A stretch of 64,000 bases of DNA from Thalassotalea atypica (GTDB lineage: Bacteria > Pseudomonadota > Gammaproteobacteria > Enterobacterales > Alteromonadaceae): assembly GCF_030295975.1 (NCBI RefSeq), contig NZ_AP027364.1, positions 3,782,001 to 3,846,000 on the forward strand. Reading direction: 5' to 3'. The position numbers were made by a program, and so were the translations under genes. The notes under the pieces are model-generated. The model saw only the letters and a program-made list of their open reading frames with translations, was not told where the DNA came from and searched no databases. This document shows, in pieces, positions 39,179-48,821 of the stretch (the first letter of the stretch is position 1; every line of letters begins with the position of its first letter).

Positions 39179-40426
39179 CTATGGTACGACTTCATCTATA
39201 ACTAATTCAATGTCTTGTGTAGTTGTCACATTAATATTGGTTTGCTCTGCCTTAAAGTCTCCTGATTTAATGCCCGCACCACCGAGTTTAGAAACCACCG
39301 CATACACATGAACAACGCTAACATCACTCAGTTTTGCTTGTGGGCTCATTGCGGTTGCATCACTTAGCACAACCTTTGCAGGCAAATCGCTAGCCATCAT
39401 TTTAACAGCAGCAACCGGCATTCTTGCTCCTTGTGCTGGCACCGCGTAGATGAACACGACCTTGTCTTCACTTTGACTCAGTTTTTCTATAATGCTATCG
39501 CTTAGCGAGACATCAACCGATAATTGTGGGCCTGCTACTTCGGTATTGTTTGCAACTTGCTCACCGGAAGCCGTTAATCGATTTTTCGCTTCAGAGATAG
39601 CTTCTCTAAGCGCTTCAACGTTGACCGTGCTACGACCTGAGTTTATCACCACTGTCCAATAATCAATGGCTTGCTGATATTCCTGAGCCATAAAATTATG
39701 CATACCTAATAGGATATTGGTTGAAGGGTCGTTCGGGTCTATCGATAAGGCTTTATCAATAAAGCTTTGTACTTCTGGCGTAATATGTTGATCAGCACGA
39801 TAATACATTGCTTGTGCTTTAGCACCGTACAAGTCGGCATGTTCACCTTCAATAGATATTACGGTGTCAAAGGCTTCAATAGCAGAATCAAAACGACCTA
39901 ACCCAACATAAGCCTGTCCTAAAGCGTACCATGCCTCTGCATTCTGTGGGTTTTCAGTTGTTTGCTTTATTAAAGCTTCCATTTGCTGATGAACCTGCAT
40001 TTGTTCACTATCCGCTGGGGTAGGTGGCGATTGAGATAACTGCTCTAATGCACCATGCTGGTTATAAAACACAATAGAAAAAACTAACACAAAAATACTT
40101 AACATGACTGGCCACATCAGCCCTAATGGGCGATCTTGTGATAAATCAGCGGCACTGGTATTTGACTGGTCAATGTCTTGCAGTAAGCTTTTATCTAGCT
40201 CGGCAAGCAAGTATTTGTAACTTTCATCATCAATAGCGCCATCAGCAAAATCTTTTTCAATTTCTGCCTTGTGCTCGTGATACAAATCAACGTTCGTATT
40301 TTCACGGCGTTGACTGGTGAATGTTTCGTCTTGATCTTTATTCTTATTTGCAAAAATAAAGTGACCCCAAATAATCCCTAAAATTAACAGGATAAAAATT
40401 ACTAAAAGGCTTAAAACTTCGATCAT
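39179..40426 (-). CDS. ccmI: Cytochrome c maturation protein CcmI
   Basis: This 415-residue apocytochrome-binding chaperone has an N-terminal helix ('VLSLLVIFILLILGIIWGHF'), a cytoplasmic loop with 'DLYHEHKAEIEKDFADGAI', a second helix near 105-125, and a periplasmic TPR domain ('AEAWYALGQAYVGLGRFDSA', 'NILLGMHNFMAQEYQQAIDY'). A C-terminal beta domain (~300-415) follows, as in fused CcmI/CcmH proteins. Its start overlaps the ccmH stop by 4 bp (ATGA). It is the last gene of the ccmFGHI arm. Confidence 0.94.
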   Translation of the reverse strand: MIEVLSLLVIFILLILGIIWGHFIFANKNKDQDETFTSQRRENTNVDLYHEHKAEIEKDFADGAIDDESYKYLLAELDKSLLQDIDQSNTSAADLSQDRPLGLMWPVMLSIFVLVFSIVFYNQHGALEQLSQSPPTPADSEQMQVHQQMEALIKQTTENPQNAEAWYALGQAYVGLGRFDSAIEAFDTVISIEGEHADLYGAKAQAMYYRADQHITPEVQSFIDKALSIDPNDPSTNILLGMHNFMAQEYQQAIDYWTVVINSGRSTVNVEALREAISEAKNRLTASGEQVANNTEVAGPQLSVDVSLSDSIIEKLSQSEDKVVFIYAVPAQGARMPVAAVKMMASDLPAKVVLSDATAMSPQAKLSDVSVVHVYAVVSKLGGAGIKSGDFKAEQTNINVTTTQDIELVIDEVVP

Positions 40427-40899
40427 GATTTATCTTTATCCGTGAGTACTTTGTCTAATGCTTGTTGCTGTTGTTCTGAAAGTTCAACATCACCCTTATC
40501 AACCGTTTTTCGTCGAGCAATGCTGACCACGACTATGACGCCAATCAGCAATAAAATCGCTGGAGCAAACCAAAGAATATAGGTCAACGAACTAACCCGT
40601 GGACGATATAAAACGAACTCGCCGTAACGATCGACCATATAATCGGTAATCTCCATGTCCGCCTTGCCTTCATTTAGCATGCGATACACTTCATTTCTTA
40701 AATCGATAGAAATCTGTGAATTTGAATCAGCTAAATTTTGATTCTGACATTTTGGGCAGCGCAACTCTTTAATAAGTTCACGATAACGCTTCTCTGTCAC
40801 CGGGTCATCAAAACTGTGGGTATCGCTCGGCGTCGCATTGACAGCTAATGTTGTTAAAAACACAGCCACTAATATGAGTATGGCTTTAATCAATTGCAT
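40423..40899 (-). CDS. ccmH: Cytochrome c maturation thioredoxin-like protein CcmH
   Basis: This 158-residue membrane-anchored periplasmic oxidoreductase reduces the CXXCH motif of apocytochromes. A signal peptide is followed by 'ELRCPKCQNQNLADSN', the LRCxxCQ redox motif. A three-helix bundle ('DLRNEVYRMLNEGKADMEIT') and a C-terminal anchor helix ('ILWFAPAILLLIGVIVVVSI') complete it. It overlaps ccmG by 1 bp and ccmI by 4 bp. Confidence 0.96.
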   Translation of the reverse strand: MQLIKAILILVAVFLTTLAVNATPSDTHSFDDPVTEKRYRELIKELRCPKCQNQNLADSNSQISIDLRNEVYRMLNEGKADMEITDYMVDRYGEFVLYRPRVSSLTYILWFAPAILLLIGVIVVVSIARRKTVDKGDVELSEQQQQALDKVLTDKDKS

Positions 40900-41447
40900 T
40901 ATTCACCTCGCGCTCGTTCTTGTTCGATTTGCTTTATCAGCGGCTCAAACTCTTTTTCCCACACTTGGCCGACAATCGGGCCAGCAAAACGTTTACGTAT
41001 AATATTATGATGATCGACAACAAAAGTTTCCGGTGCCGCATAAACGCCAAGATCTAAACCCAACTTTCCTTGTTCATCAAAAATGGAAAAACGATAGGGG
41101 TCGCCTAGGTCTCGTAACCACTTCAATGCCAATTCACGATCATCTTTATAATTGATGCCGTAAATAGTAAAACGATTATTTTTGGCCAGCTCTAACAAAT
41201 CAGGATGTTCATGACGACATGATGGACACCAAGTTGCCCAGACATTCAGTAATTTAATACCAGAATCTAGTGATTCGGCGGTTAAAGTTGTAGAAGGGTC
41301 TTTAAGTTGCGCCAAGGTAAACGCTGGCACAGGCTTACCGACCAATGCCGACGGAAGTGCTTGTGGGTTTAAAAATAAACCACGATAAAGCACAACACCT
41401 AATGCAATAAATACAATGAGTGGTAAGAAACGAATGATTTTGCCCAT
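40899..41447 (-). CDS. ccmG: Thiol:disulfide interchange protein CcmG/DsbE
   Basis: This 182-residue thioredoxin-fold protein has an N-terminal signal anchor (~5-25). Its active site 'VWATWCPSCRHEHPDL' is the WCxxC type of CcmG. 'GINYKDDRELALKWL' and 'YAAPETFVVDHHNIIRKR' (cis-Pro loop) are typical. It keeps CcmH or apocytochrome reduced, drawing electrons from DsbD/CcdA. It lies 13 bp after ccmF. Confidence 0.96.
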   Translation of the reverse strand: MGKIIRFLPLIVFIALGVVLYRGLFLNPQALPSALVGKPVPAFTLAQLKDPSTTLTAESLDSGIKLLNVWATWCPSCRHEHPDLLELAKNNRFTIYGINYKDDRELALKWLRDLGDPYRFSIFDEQGKLGLDLGVYAAPETFVVDHHNIIRKRFAGPIVGQVWEKEFEPLIKQIEQERARGE

Positions 41448-41460
41448 ATTTTTAATATTC

Positions 41461-43437
41461 TTATGCTGTTGTTGCAGAGTCGATAACAGGTTTAGTTGTT
41501 ACTGACGCGACTTGTTTTTTAGCTACTTTACGACGACGATAGCGTTTATCCAATATCGCCAGTAAACCACCAATGCTCATGAAAATAGCCCCTAACCAAA
41601 TCCAACGGACAAACGGCTTAATATGGACACGTATCGCCCACGCGCCGGCACCTAACGGATCGCCCAGTGCAACGTAGACATCACGGAATAACCCAGGGTC
41701 AATCGCGGCCTCTGTCATCCCCATGGTTTGTACACGGTATTCTCGACGTTCAGGTTGCAACAAAGCAACAAAGTCACCTTGTTTAAATACTTCTATTTGC
41801 CCTTGTTCAGCCGAATAGTTTGGCCCTTCAACATGTGTAGTGCCATTGAAGGCAAAGGTAAAGCCAGCAATAGTCGCTTTCTCACCTGGAGCCATTCTTA
41901 CGTTCGTTTCAGTCTCATAGCTTGATACCAACGTAACACCAACGATGGTCACTGCTATACCAAAGTGCGCAAAGGTCATACCCAATTGGCTCATGGTCAA
42001 TTTACTGGTTTGTTTTTTCTGGTTAGCCAGTTCCTTTAATACGACTAATCCAACCCATGTAGCCAAACCTACACCGACACTCACTAACCAATTAAACTCA
42101 CCCGCATAGGCAACTGGGAAGACTAAACCGACAATGACACTGATGATTGTTAATGGGTTAAGCTGTTTTCTTAACTCGCCTTTTTTCGCTTTTTTCCAGC
42201 GGATCAAAGGACCAATGCCCATCACCACAAATAAGACTGCCATCATTGGAACAAATACGGCATTAAAGTAAGGAGGACCTACAGAAATCTTACCTAAACC
42301 CATTGCATCAATGAACAACGGATAAAGCGTACCGAGCATTACAGTTACGGCTGATGAAACCAAAATAATATTAGCGATTAACAACGCCGTTTCTCGAGAA
42401 TATAAAGAAAAGCGTGAAAAGCTTTGCACATTACTTGCTCTAAATGCGTATAAGGTCAATGAACAACCGACGGTGATAGCAAGCAATAGCAAAATAAACG
42501 CACCACGGCTTGGATCTGCAGCAAAAGAATGCACAGAAGTAATTACACCTGAGCGCACTAAGAAAGTACCTAACAAACTTAAACTAAAGGCAAATATAGC
42601 CAATAAAACGGTCCAATTTCTAAAGGCGCCACGTTTTTCAGTCACTGACAGTGAGTGAATTAATGCGGTACCGACAAGCCATGGCATAAACGAAGCGTTC
42701 TCTACTGGATCCCAGAACCACCAACCACCCCAGCCAAGTTCGTAGTAGGCCCACCAGCTGCCTAAAGCAATGCCCAAGGTTAAGAATATCCACGCAGCAA
42801 CCGTCCAAGGACGAGACCAGCGTGCCCATGCCGCATCCATTTTTCCACACATAAGTGCTGCAACCGCGAAAGCGAAGGCAACAGAGAAGCCAACATATCC
42901 CATGTACAGCATTGGTGGATGGAAAATAAGACCTAAATCTTGCAATAAGGGATTTAAATCGCGCCCTTCAATTGGCACATTCGGCCATAATCGCTCAAAT
43001 GGGTTCGAGGTTAATAGGGTAAATAGCATAAAGCCAACCGCAATCATGCCCATGATGGCTAATACACGGGCAATAAAAGCTTGTTCGATGTCTTTGCTGT
43101 ATTTCGCAACCGCCATGGTCCATGCGGTTAAAGAAAATACCCAAAGCAATAACGAGCCTTCATGCCCCCCCCAGACGGCACTTATTTTATAATAATAAGG
43201 TAAATGACTGTTGGAGTGACTGGCGATATATTTCACTGAAAAATCATCAAGTACAAAACTATACCCCAACAATGAAATACTGATAGCAGTAAAAATGAAC
43301 ATGCCGAACGTAAGCGGTTTAGCATAACTGACTAATTTAGCATTATTGGAATAGACACCAACCATTGGAATAACACTTAAACAAACTGCAAATGCGAGCG
43401 CAATAATTAAGGCAAAATGGCCTAACTCAGGGATCAT
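41461..43437 (-). CDS. ccmF: Cytochrome c heme lyase subunit CcmF
   Basis: This ~658-residue polytopic protein attaches heme to apocytochrome c with CcmH/I. The WWD heme-handling domain is 'YYELGWGGWWFWDPVENASF', with conserved histidines in helices near 'WGGHEGSLLLW' and 'DLGLIFHPPMLYMGYVGF'. About 15 membrane helices and a periplasmic domain near residues 500-610 are visible. I choose ATG 43437, which has GGAG seven bases upstream, over ATG 43449. It is the first gene of ccmFGHI, divergent from ccmA. Confidence 0.97.
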   Translation of the reverse strand: MIPELGHFALIIALAFAVCLSVIPMVGVYSNNAKLVSYAKPLTFGMFIFTAISISLLGYSFVLDDFSVKYIASHSNSHLPYYYKISAVWGGHEGSLLLWVFSLTAWTMAVAKYSKDIEQAFIARVLAIMGMIAVGFMLFTLLTSNPFERLWPNVPIEGRDLNPLLQDLGLIFHPPMLYMGYVGFSVAFAFAVAALMCGKMDAAWARWSRPWTVAAWIFLTLGIALGSWWAYYELGWGGWWFWDPVENASFMPWLVGTALIHSLSVTEKRGAFRNWTVLLAIFAFSLSLLGTFLVRSGVITSVHSFAADPSRGAFILLLLAITVGCSLTLYAFRASNVQSFSRFSLYSRETALLIANIILVSSAVTVMLGTLYPLFIDAMGLGKISVGPPYFNAVFVPMMAVLFVVMGIGPLIRWKKAKKGELRKQLNPLTIISVIVGLVFPVAYAGEFNWLVSVGVGLATWVGLVVLKELANQKKQTSKLTMSQLGMTFAHFGIAVTIVGVTLVSSYETETNVRMAPGEKATIAGFTFAFNGTTHVEGPNYSAEQGQIEVFKQGDFVALLQPERREYRVQTMGMTEAAIDPGLFRDVYVALGDPLGAGAWAIRVHIKPFVRWIWLGAIFMSIGGLLAILDKRYRRRKVAKKQVASVTTKPVIDSATTA

Positions 43438-43691
43438 TAATTTCTCCATGCCAATTGTATTGAAAAGTAGTAAAAATACACGAATTGATACAATTTGGTG
43501 ATCTAAAAAATTGCATCAATTCTAGCACTATTTAATTGATGATTTCAGCATTAAGCGTAGGTTTTTGTATTTAGATCAAATAATGTTCGGAAAAGGAAAA
43601 GTGAAACACTGCCCAAGCGAATAATTTGTAGTATGATACGTTCAACTTAAGTCATCCTATTGTTTAACAAGCTATAAGTAAGTGAGTTCCG

Positions 43692-44333
43692 TTGTCGTCT
43701 GAGTCCATCCCGCTAATATCTGCTGATCAATTAACTTGCATTCGAGAAGACAGAATCCTTTTTGAGGAGTTGTCTTTTAGTATCAATGCCGGCGACATTG
43801 TTCAAATTGAGGGTCCTAATGGCGCAGGTAAAACCAGCTTATTGCGTATTCTTGCTGGTTTATCCGAACCATATGAAGGCACGATTGCGTTTCGCGGTGA
43901 GTCCATTAGCGAACAACGCGAAGAATTTCATCGCAACCTACTCTATTTAGGGCATACGCCTGGAGTAAAAAGTGAGATGACAGCACAAGAAAACCTTGCC
44001 TTTAACCTTTCTTTGCACGGTTATGATCCAAGCGTGGCTGAAGAAACGTTAAGCAAAGTTAATTTATTAGGTTTTGAAGATGCCCTAGCCTCACACTTAA
44101 GTGCTGGCCAGCATCGTCGTATCGCACTAGCACGATTATGGCAGAGCCAAGCAAAAGTATGGATTCTCGATGAGCCGTTTACCGCCATTGATAAGCAAGG
44201 CGTGAAACATTTGGAAGATTTATTCATCAAGCACACCAACGAAGGCGGCACTGTGATATTGACCACCCATCAAGACTTATCTTTTGAACGTTCATTACTA
44301 AGGAAGATCACTTTGGACTACAGGTTGTACTAG
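43692..44333 (+). CDS. ccmA: Heme exporter ATPase CcmA
   Basis: This 213-residue ABC ATPase works with CcmB, C and D to release holo-CcmE. Walker A '[11 protein letters not shown]', signature '[14 protein letters not shown]' and Walker B 'VWILDEPF' are intact. The start is a TTG; no ATG lies nearby in frame, and the N-terminal '[19 protein letters not shown]' aligns with CcmA starts. It is the first gene of the ccmABCDE arm, six bases from ccmB. Confidence 0.95.
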   Translation: MSSESIPLISADQLTCIREDRILFEELSFSINAGDIVQIEGPNGAGKTSLLRILAGLSEPYEGTIAFRGESISEQREEFHRNLLYLGHTPGVKSEMTAQENLAFNLSLHGYDPSVAEETLSKVNLLGFEDALASHLSAGQHRRIALARLWQSQAKVWILDEPFTAIDKQGVKHLEDLFIKHTNEGGTVILTTHQDLSFERSLLRKITLDYRLY

Positions 44334-44339
44334 AGACTG

Positions 44340-45035
44340 ATGATGCATACACCGACTCAACTTTCTTACCGCAGTGCTTTTATGTTGATTCTCAAGCGAG
44401 ACTTAACCATCGCATTTCGACACAAAGATGATGTTATTAATCCTCTGCTGTTTTTTATTATCATAGTAACGCTGTTTCCGCTAGGCATAGGCCCTGAGTC
44501 TGCGACTTTAGCCCGAATTGCTCCCGGCATTATCTGGGTTGCGGCGCTATTATCGTGCTTGTTGTCGCTCGATCGATTGTTTAAATCTGACTACCAAGAT
44601 GGCTCTCTAGAACAAATGTTATTGAGCCCACACCCTGTTTTCATCCTTACATTAGCGAAAATTACAGCGCATTGGCTACTGACAGGGTTACCTGTATTGC
44701 TAGTAGCGCCTTTACTTGCTGTGCTTTTACACTTACCGGAGCCGGCATATGGCGCCCTGATGTTAACGCTATTGTTAGGCACACCTGTACTCAGTTTCAT
44801 CGGCGCGATAGGTGTCGGGCTAACCGTTGGTATTAAGAAAGGTGGCGTACTACTGAGTTTGATTGTTTTACCTTTATATATACCGGTATTGATTTTTGCG
44901 ACCAGTGCCGTGGATACCGCAGCACTGAGCTTACCCTATAGTGGCCAACTTGCTATAATTGGCGCACTATTCTTTGGCTCTTTAACCCTTGCACCCCTCG
45001 CAGTAGGTGCAGCTTTAAAAGTGAGTACTAACTAA
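44340..45035 (+). CDS. ccmB: Heme exporter membrane protein CcmB
   Basis: This 231-residue protein has six transmembrane helices and forms the ABC complex with CcmA. The typical N-terminus 'LILKRDLTIAFRHKDDVINP' and 'SCLLSLDRLFKSDYQDGSLE' (CcmA contact region) are present. It starts six bases after ccmA and its stop abuts the ccmC ATG. Confidence 0.96.
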   Translation: MMHTPTQLSYRSAFMLILKRDLTIAFRHKDDVINPLLFFIIIVTLFPLGIGPESATLARIAPGIIWVAALLSCLLSLDRLFKSDYQDGSLEQMLLSPHPVFILTLAKITAHWLLTGLPVLLVAPLLAVLLHLPEPAYGALMLTLLLGTPVLSFIGAIGVGLTVGIKKGGVLLSLIVLPLYIPVLIFATSAVDTAALSLPYSGQLAIIGALFFGSLTLAPLAVGAALKVSTN

Positions 45036-45779
45036 ATGTGGAAATGGCTACATCCATATGCAAATCCTGAAACGACCTATCGTTTTACAGGAAAAATTAA
45101 ACCATGGTTTTCATGGGCAAGCTTTATTCTTTTAACCATTGGCCTTGTTTGGGCGCTGATGTTCGCGCCAGCTGATTACCAACAAGGCGATAGCTTTAGA
45201 ATATTTTACCTTCACGTTCCCGCCGCAATGCTGTCGATGGGCATTTATGTAGGCATGGCAATTGCCGCGCTATCGAGTTTGGTATGGCAGCTAAAAATGG
45301 CAGATGCCTCAGCAGCAGCGCTCGCTCCAATCGGCGCTGTATTTACCGCTATCGCCCTCATCACTGGAGCGGCTTGGGGTAAGCCTATGTGGGGGACGTG
45401 GTGGATTTGGGACGCACGTTTAACCTCTGAACTTATTTTATTGTTTTTATATCTTGGCGTCATTGCTCTGCACAATGCTTTTGACGACAAACAATTGGCA
45501 GGCAAAGCGGCAGGGATTTTATCACTGGTCGGTGTGATCAATATCCCCATCATTAAGTATTCAGTAGAATGGTGGAACACCTTACATCAAGGGGCCACAG
45601 TCTCTAAACTAGGTAAACCAGCAATGAGCCTAGAAATGTTTTGGCCATTTTTATTCTGTTTCTTTGGTTTTTCATTTCTTGTCGGCGCTTTAATGTGTAC
45701 ACGTTTTCAAACCGAGCTACTCGCAAGAAATCGGATGCGCCCGTGGGTGCGCCAGCTGGTTGAACAGGAGAGTAAATAA
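45036..45779 (+). CDS. ccmC: Heme-handling protein CcmC
   Basis: This 247-residue membrane protein presents heme to CcmE. The WWD motif 'GKPMWGTWWIWDARLTSEL' and flanking periplasmic histidines ('FYLHVPAAMLS', 'WWNTLHQGATV') are intact, with six helices. The start follows the ccmB stop directly. ccmD overlaps it by one base. Confidence 0.97.
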   Translation: MWKWLHPYANPETTYRFTGKIKPWFSWASFILLTIGLVWALMFAPADYQQGDSFRIFYLHVPAAMLSMGIYVGMAIAALSSLVWQLKMADASAAALAPIGAVFTAIALITGAAWGKPMWGTWWIWDARLTSELILLFLYLGVIALHNAFDDKQLAGKAAGILSLVGVINIPIIKYSVEWWNTLHQGATVSKLGKPAMSLEMFWPFLFCFFGFSFLVGALMCTRFQTELLARNRMRPWVRQLVEQESK

Positions 45780-46006
45780 TGCAATTTGATAGCTTTAGCG
45801 ATTTTATCAATATGGGCGGATATGCCTTTTATGTTTGGTTTGCCTTTGGTGTCTCTGGTGCGTTATTGGTGCTACTTACCTTAACGACTAAATACAATCA
45901 TAAAAAAATCAAAGCAGATATTATTCAACAAATTAAACGTGAGCAAAAATTGAAACAAGCCGCGAAAATACACAAGCAATCTCAAGAGGTAGCAAATGAA
46001 TCCTAG
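45779..46006 (+). CDS. ccmD: Cytochrome c maturation protein CcmD
   Basis: This 75-residue small membrane protein stabilises the CcmABC-CcmE complex. '[20 protein letters not shown]' leads into one helix and a basic cytoplasmic tail ('[20 protein letters not shown]'), the standard CcmD layout. It overlaps ccmC by one base and ccmE by 11. Confidence 0.95.
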   Translation: MQFDSFSDFINMGGYAFYVWFAFGVSGALLVLLTLTTKYNHKKIKADIIQQIKREQKLKQAAKIHKQSQEVANES

Positions 46007-46505
46007 ACGTAAAAAACGATTAACCATTGTTATATCCATTCTTGCTGGGCTAGGCGTCGTTGCAGCCTTGGTGTTATATGCATTAAGCCAAAACATTGAT
46101 TTATTCTATAAGCCAAGTGAAATCCACTACGGTAAAGAAGACACGGGTACTAAGGCATTTGTTGGACAACGAATGCGCGTCGGCGGTTTAGTTGTTCCTG
46201 GTACGGTGATTCGAGATGAGAATAGCTTAAAAGTCCGTTTTAAATTAGCCGACATGAAAATGCCAATTGCATTTGACGCTAATGATCCGATGATCACAGT
46301 TGAATATGACGGCATTCTTCCTGACTTATTCCGTGAAGGCCAAGGTATTGTCGCCAACGGTACACTTGAAAAAGGATTTATTATTGACGCCAGTGAAGTA
46401 CTCGCCAAGCATGATGAAAACTATATGCCTAAAGAGTTAGCTGACGCCGCAGGCGAGAAACATGAAAAGCCAAGCTATACCAAAGAGCAGTTAGAAAATA
46501 ACTGA
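45996..46505 (+). CDS. ccmE: Heme chaperone CcmE
   Basis: This 169-residue periplasmic heme chaperone is anchored by an N-terminal helix ('[20 protein letters not shown]'). Its OB-fold carries the heme-binding motif '[11 protein letters not shown]', where the His forms the covalent heme bond and the Tyr is the axial ligand. The start lies inside ccmD, implying coupling. A terminator follows 23 bp downstream and ends ccmABCDE. Confidence 0.97.
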   Translation: MNPRRKKRLTIVISILAGLGVVAALVLYALSQNIDLFYKPSEIHYGKEDTGTKAFVGQRMRVGGLVVPGTVIRDENSLKVRFKLADMKMPIAFDANDPMITVEYDGILPDLFREGQGIVANGTLEKGFIIDASEVLAKHDENYMPKELADAAGEKHEKPSYTKEQLENN

Positions 46506-46528
46506 TTTATGTACCAGTAATTCATTAG

Positions 46529-46559
46529 AGCCATAGCAATGATTGTTATGGCTTTTTTA
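46529..46559 (+). terminator. Terminator of ccmABCDE
   Basis: AGCCATA/TATGGCT stem extended by CAA/TTG, followed by TTTTTTAT. It abuts the stop of a small minus-strand frame. Confidence 0.8.
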
Positions 46560-46703
46560 TTAGTCTGACAAAACACCAAACCAAAAAGCTAATTCAAAGA
46601 ATACGCCCGCCCCGATAAACAAGTAAAGACCTTGTGTAAAACCTATTCCATAGGATGCTAAAGCCGTTAATAGAAACGTCATGAGTACTAACCAATTTTT
46701 CAA
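46560..46703 (-). CDS. Possible 47-residue membrane protein
   Basis: A TTG start directly after an in-frame TAG, with GGGGTGG just upstream, or ATG 46682 seven codons later, gives 'MKNWLVLMTFLLTALASYGI' then 'GFTQGLYLFIGAGVFFELAF' and 'WFGVLSD'. Two transmembrane helices joined by a short Gly/Gln turn are plausible. No family recognised. It converges on the ccm terminator. Confidence 0.45.
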   Translation of the reverse strand: MKNWLVLMTFLLTALASYGIGFTQGLYLFIGAGVFFELAFWFGVLSD

Positions 46704-46928
46704 CTAACCACCCCATATGCTCACGTGAAACATGACATAATGGTAGAGTCTAGTTTATAGACTGGCAAATCAACAGTCAGAGCAATGTGAGTCAACAAGA
46801 TCAAGATGATGCAAAAGATAGTTAAAAATAATCTTTAGCCGAGATCGCGTCACACCTGAATTTCAGTTATTGTCGGGGTAAGTCAACTAGATGTTTTTTA
46901 ACAAAAATAAACAAGCGCACAATCTATT

Positions 46929-47297
46929 ATGCCATTTTCACAATTTCTATCCACGACGCTTATCATATTATCCTTGACTGGCTGTGCTGTTGTACCGTCG
47001 GTTAATAAAGAGTATGACAAGCAATGTAACATCGTGAAAAAGAATATTGAGCTTTCTATCGAACAAGTTGATGCATTCGACCAACTTCATTGTTCGAGTA
47101 ACCACGAATGTAAGGCCGATTTCTTAGGGCAAGTAGCTGGTGCAGCTCTGATATTCCCCGTAAGCGCAGTTATTTCTGGGTCAATTGCCGTTGTCGGCAA
47201 CACTATGTATTGGCTAACAGAGCTGGGAGAATGTTCGCCTAAAGTGGAAGAAAATCACGACAATTCAGACGAAAAAAAACCTAAGCAAAATACTTAG
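46929..47297 (+). CDS. Small lipoprotein of unknown function
   Basis: The 122-residue protein has a signal peptide with lipobox 'LSLTGC' (Cys19). The mature part has four more cysteines ('KQCNIV', 'LHCSSNHECK', 'GECSPK') that could form disulfides. A hydrophobic stretch 'VAGAALIFPVSAVISGSIAV' may dip into the membrane, and the tail is acidic and Lys-rich. No family recognised. It is monocistronic, convergent with nagP. Real-gene confidence rests on the lipobox and cysteine pattern. Confidence 0.65.
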   Translation: MPFSQFLSTTLIILSLTGCAVVPSVNKEYDKQCNIVKKNIELSIEQVDAFDQLHCSSNHECKADFLGQVAGAALIFPVSAVISGSIAVVGNTMYWLTELGECSPKVEENHDNSDEKKPKQNT

Positions 47298-47383
47298 GCC
47301 GACCAAATATTGATCTTTTAACGCACCCGGAAAGGTTAACGAAGCAATAAGTATAAGCTAAACCTCACTCCGCATTGTTTAAA

Positions 47384-48703
47384 CTACCATTGCTTAATTT
47401 TATGACCTTTAATCGCATAAAATAAAATATAGATATAAAGAGGTAACATCATAGCGTAAGCGGCTTGTCCGCCAATGGTTTCAGACAATACCCCATAAAC
47501 TAGCGGCAACAACGCACCACCTGAAATGCCCATGATTAACAAGGCTGAGCCTTTCGCGGTAAACTTACCTAATCCTTCGAGCGCCAGCGGCCACACAGCT
47601 GGCCATACTAAGGCATTAGCAAAGCCCAGCAAAGCAATGAACGCGATGGTATCAGGTAGTAATGGTACGCCCATCCAGCCCCATAACATACTCGACACCG
47701 TTGTACTTGTGCTATCGCCAAAAACCACCAGTAATGAGAAAATCAAACCTGAAACTGCTGATGCTTTAAGCGCAGTTTCTTGGCCAACAAAACGAGGAAT
47801 TAACACAATACCTAAACCATAACCAATCAACATAAAGGCCATAGTATATGACGTTAATGATGTAGCATTAGCAACCCCCAAGTTAGAGGCAAACAAACCA
47901 ATAGTGTCCCCTGCTATCACTTCAGCACCAACATAAACGAAAATCGTAACAGCGCCTAATATCAAGCTTGGGAACTGCATAATGGATGTTCTTTTTTCCG
48001 CAGCACTTGTATCACCTACCGCCTCCACTTCATCATCATTTGATGATAATTCAGGTAATGGCGATAATTTCAATAACAGTGCCAACACAATAAACGCGAT
48101 AGCCATGCCCAAGTACGGATTAATTAACCCATTAGATAACGCCGTGATTGTGTCTGACTTTTCTGGCTCTGCCATTGCTGCAATTGATACAGCTGATACG
48201 CCAGCGAAGTCGCCTAGCACTACAGCAGTAAATACGATTGGCGCTAGAAAGCCTGCTCCTTTGTTTAATAGTCCCATAAACATGATACGTACAGCAGCGC
48301 TTTCAACGGGCCCTACTTTAACCACATACGGGTTTGCAGCTGTTTGCAACAAGGTTAAACCACTACCAATTACAAATTGTGCAATAAGAAAGATCACAAA
48401 CTCCTGTGACATGGCTGCTGGAATATAGATTAAGAAGCCCACTACAAGGCCTAATAGACCAATCGCCATACCATTTTTGTAACCCAGCTTTTCCAATATC
48501 ATCGCTGATGGAAGGGCCATAGCGGTATAGGCAAAATAAAACGCTGAAGCTACTAGTAGTGCTTCGGTTTCTGAAAGCTGGCAGACCATTTGTAAATAAG
48601 GTACAAGCGCACCATTTTGCCAGGTCACGAACCCGAAAATAAAAAATAATGCACCGATGATGGCAAGTGGCACCATATTCGTTTTGGGCGCTGTTTTTGA
48701 CAT
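47384..48703 (-). CDS. nagP: N-acetylglucosamine MFS transporter NagP (FucP/GluP type)
   Basis: The ~439-residue protein has 12 helices and is a proton-linked sugar symporter. 'ALFFIFGFVTWQNGALVPYL' at the N-terminus and 'QTAANPYVVKVGP' are signatures of the FHS subfamily that includes FucP and the NagP permeases of marine gammaproteobacteria. ATG 48703 has GGAG six bases upstream; ATG 48715 is the alternative. It is the last gene of nagK-nagB-nagA-nagP, consistent with unphosphorylated GlcNAc uptake followed by kinase action. Confidence 0.92.
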   Translation of the reverse strand: MSKTAPKTNMVPLAIIGALFFIFGFVTWQNGALVPYLQMVCQLSETEALLVASAFYFAYTAMALPSAMILEKLGYKNGMAIGLLGLVVGFLIYIPAAMSQEFVIFLIAQFVIGSGLTLLQTAANPYVVKVGPVESAAVRIMFMGLLNKGAGFLAPIVFTAVVLGDFAGVSAVSIAAMAEPEKSDTITALSNGLINPYLGMAIAFIVLALLLKLSPLPELSSNDDEVEAVGDTSAAEKRTSIMQFPSLILGAVTIFVYVGAEVIAGDTIGLFASNLGVANATSLTSYTMAFMLIGYGLGIVLIPRFVGQETALKASAVSGLIFSLLVVFGDSTSTTVSSMLWGWMGVPLLPDTIAFIALLGFANALVWPAVWPLALEGLGKFTAKGSALLIMGISGGALLPLVYGVLSETIGGQAAYAMMLPLYIYILFYAIKGHKIKQW

Positions 48704-48821
48704 TGTCATCTCCATAAATTCCTCACATTTTCGTTATCGTTTTATTTGTAATTTTAATTATTGGTTGCTTTGGGCTATCGCCTGTATAGCTGATTTTCCA
48801 TTCTTCAAACTTTATATACTT

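Noticed and set aside
42770..43192. 140-codon plus-strand frame opposite ccmF
   Set aside because: It lies wholly antisense to the WWD and helix regions of ccmF, has no ribosome site and a composition typical of an antisense shadow.
47982..48428. 148-codon plus-strand frame opposite nagP
   Set aside because: Ser/Ala/Asn-rich shadow of a transporter's hydrophobic helices, with no motif or start signal.
48685..48720. TGACATTGTCA-like palindrome at the nagP start as a NagR site
   Set aside because: It is the reverse complement of the first nagP codons (MTMSK region), lacks the central CG and is probably coincidental.
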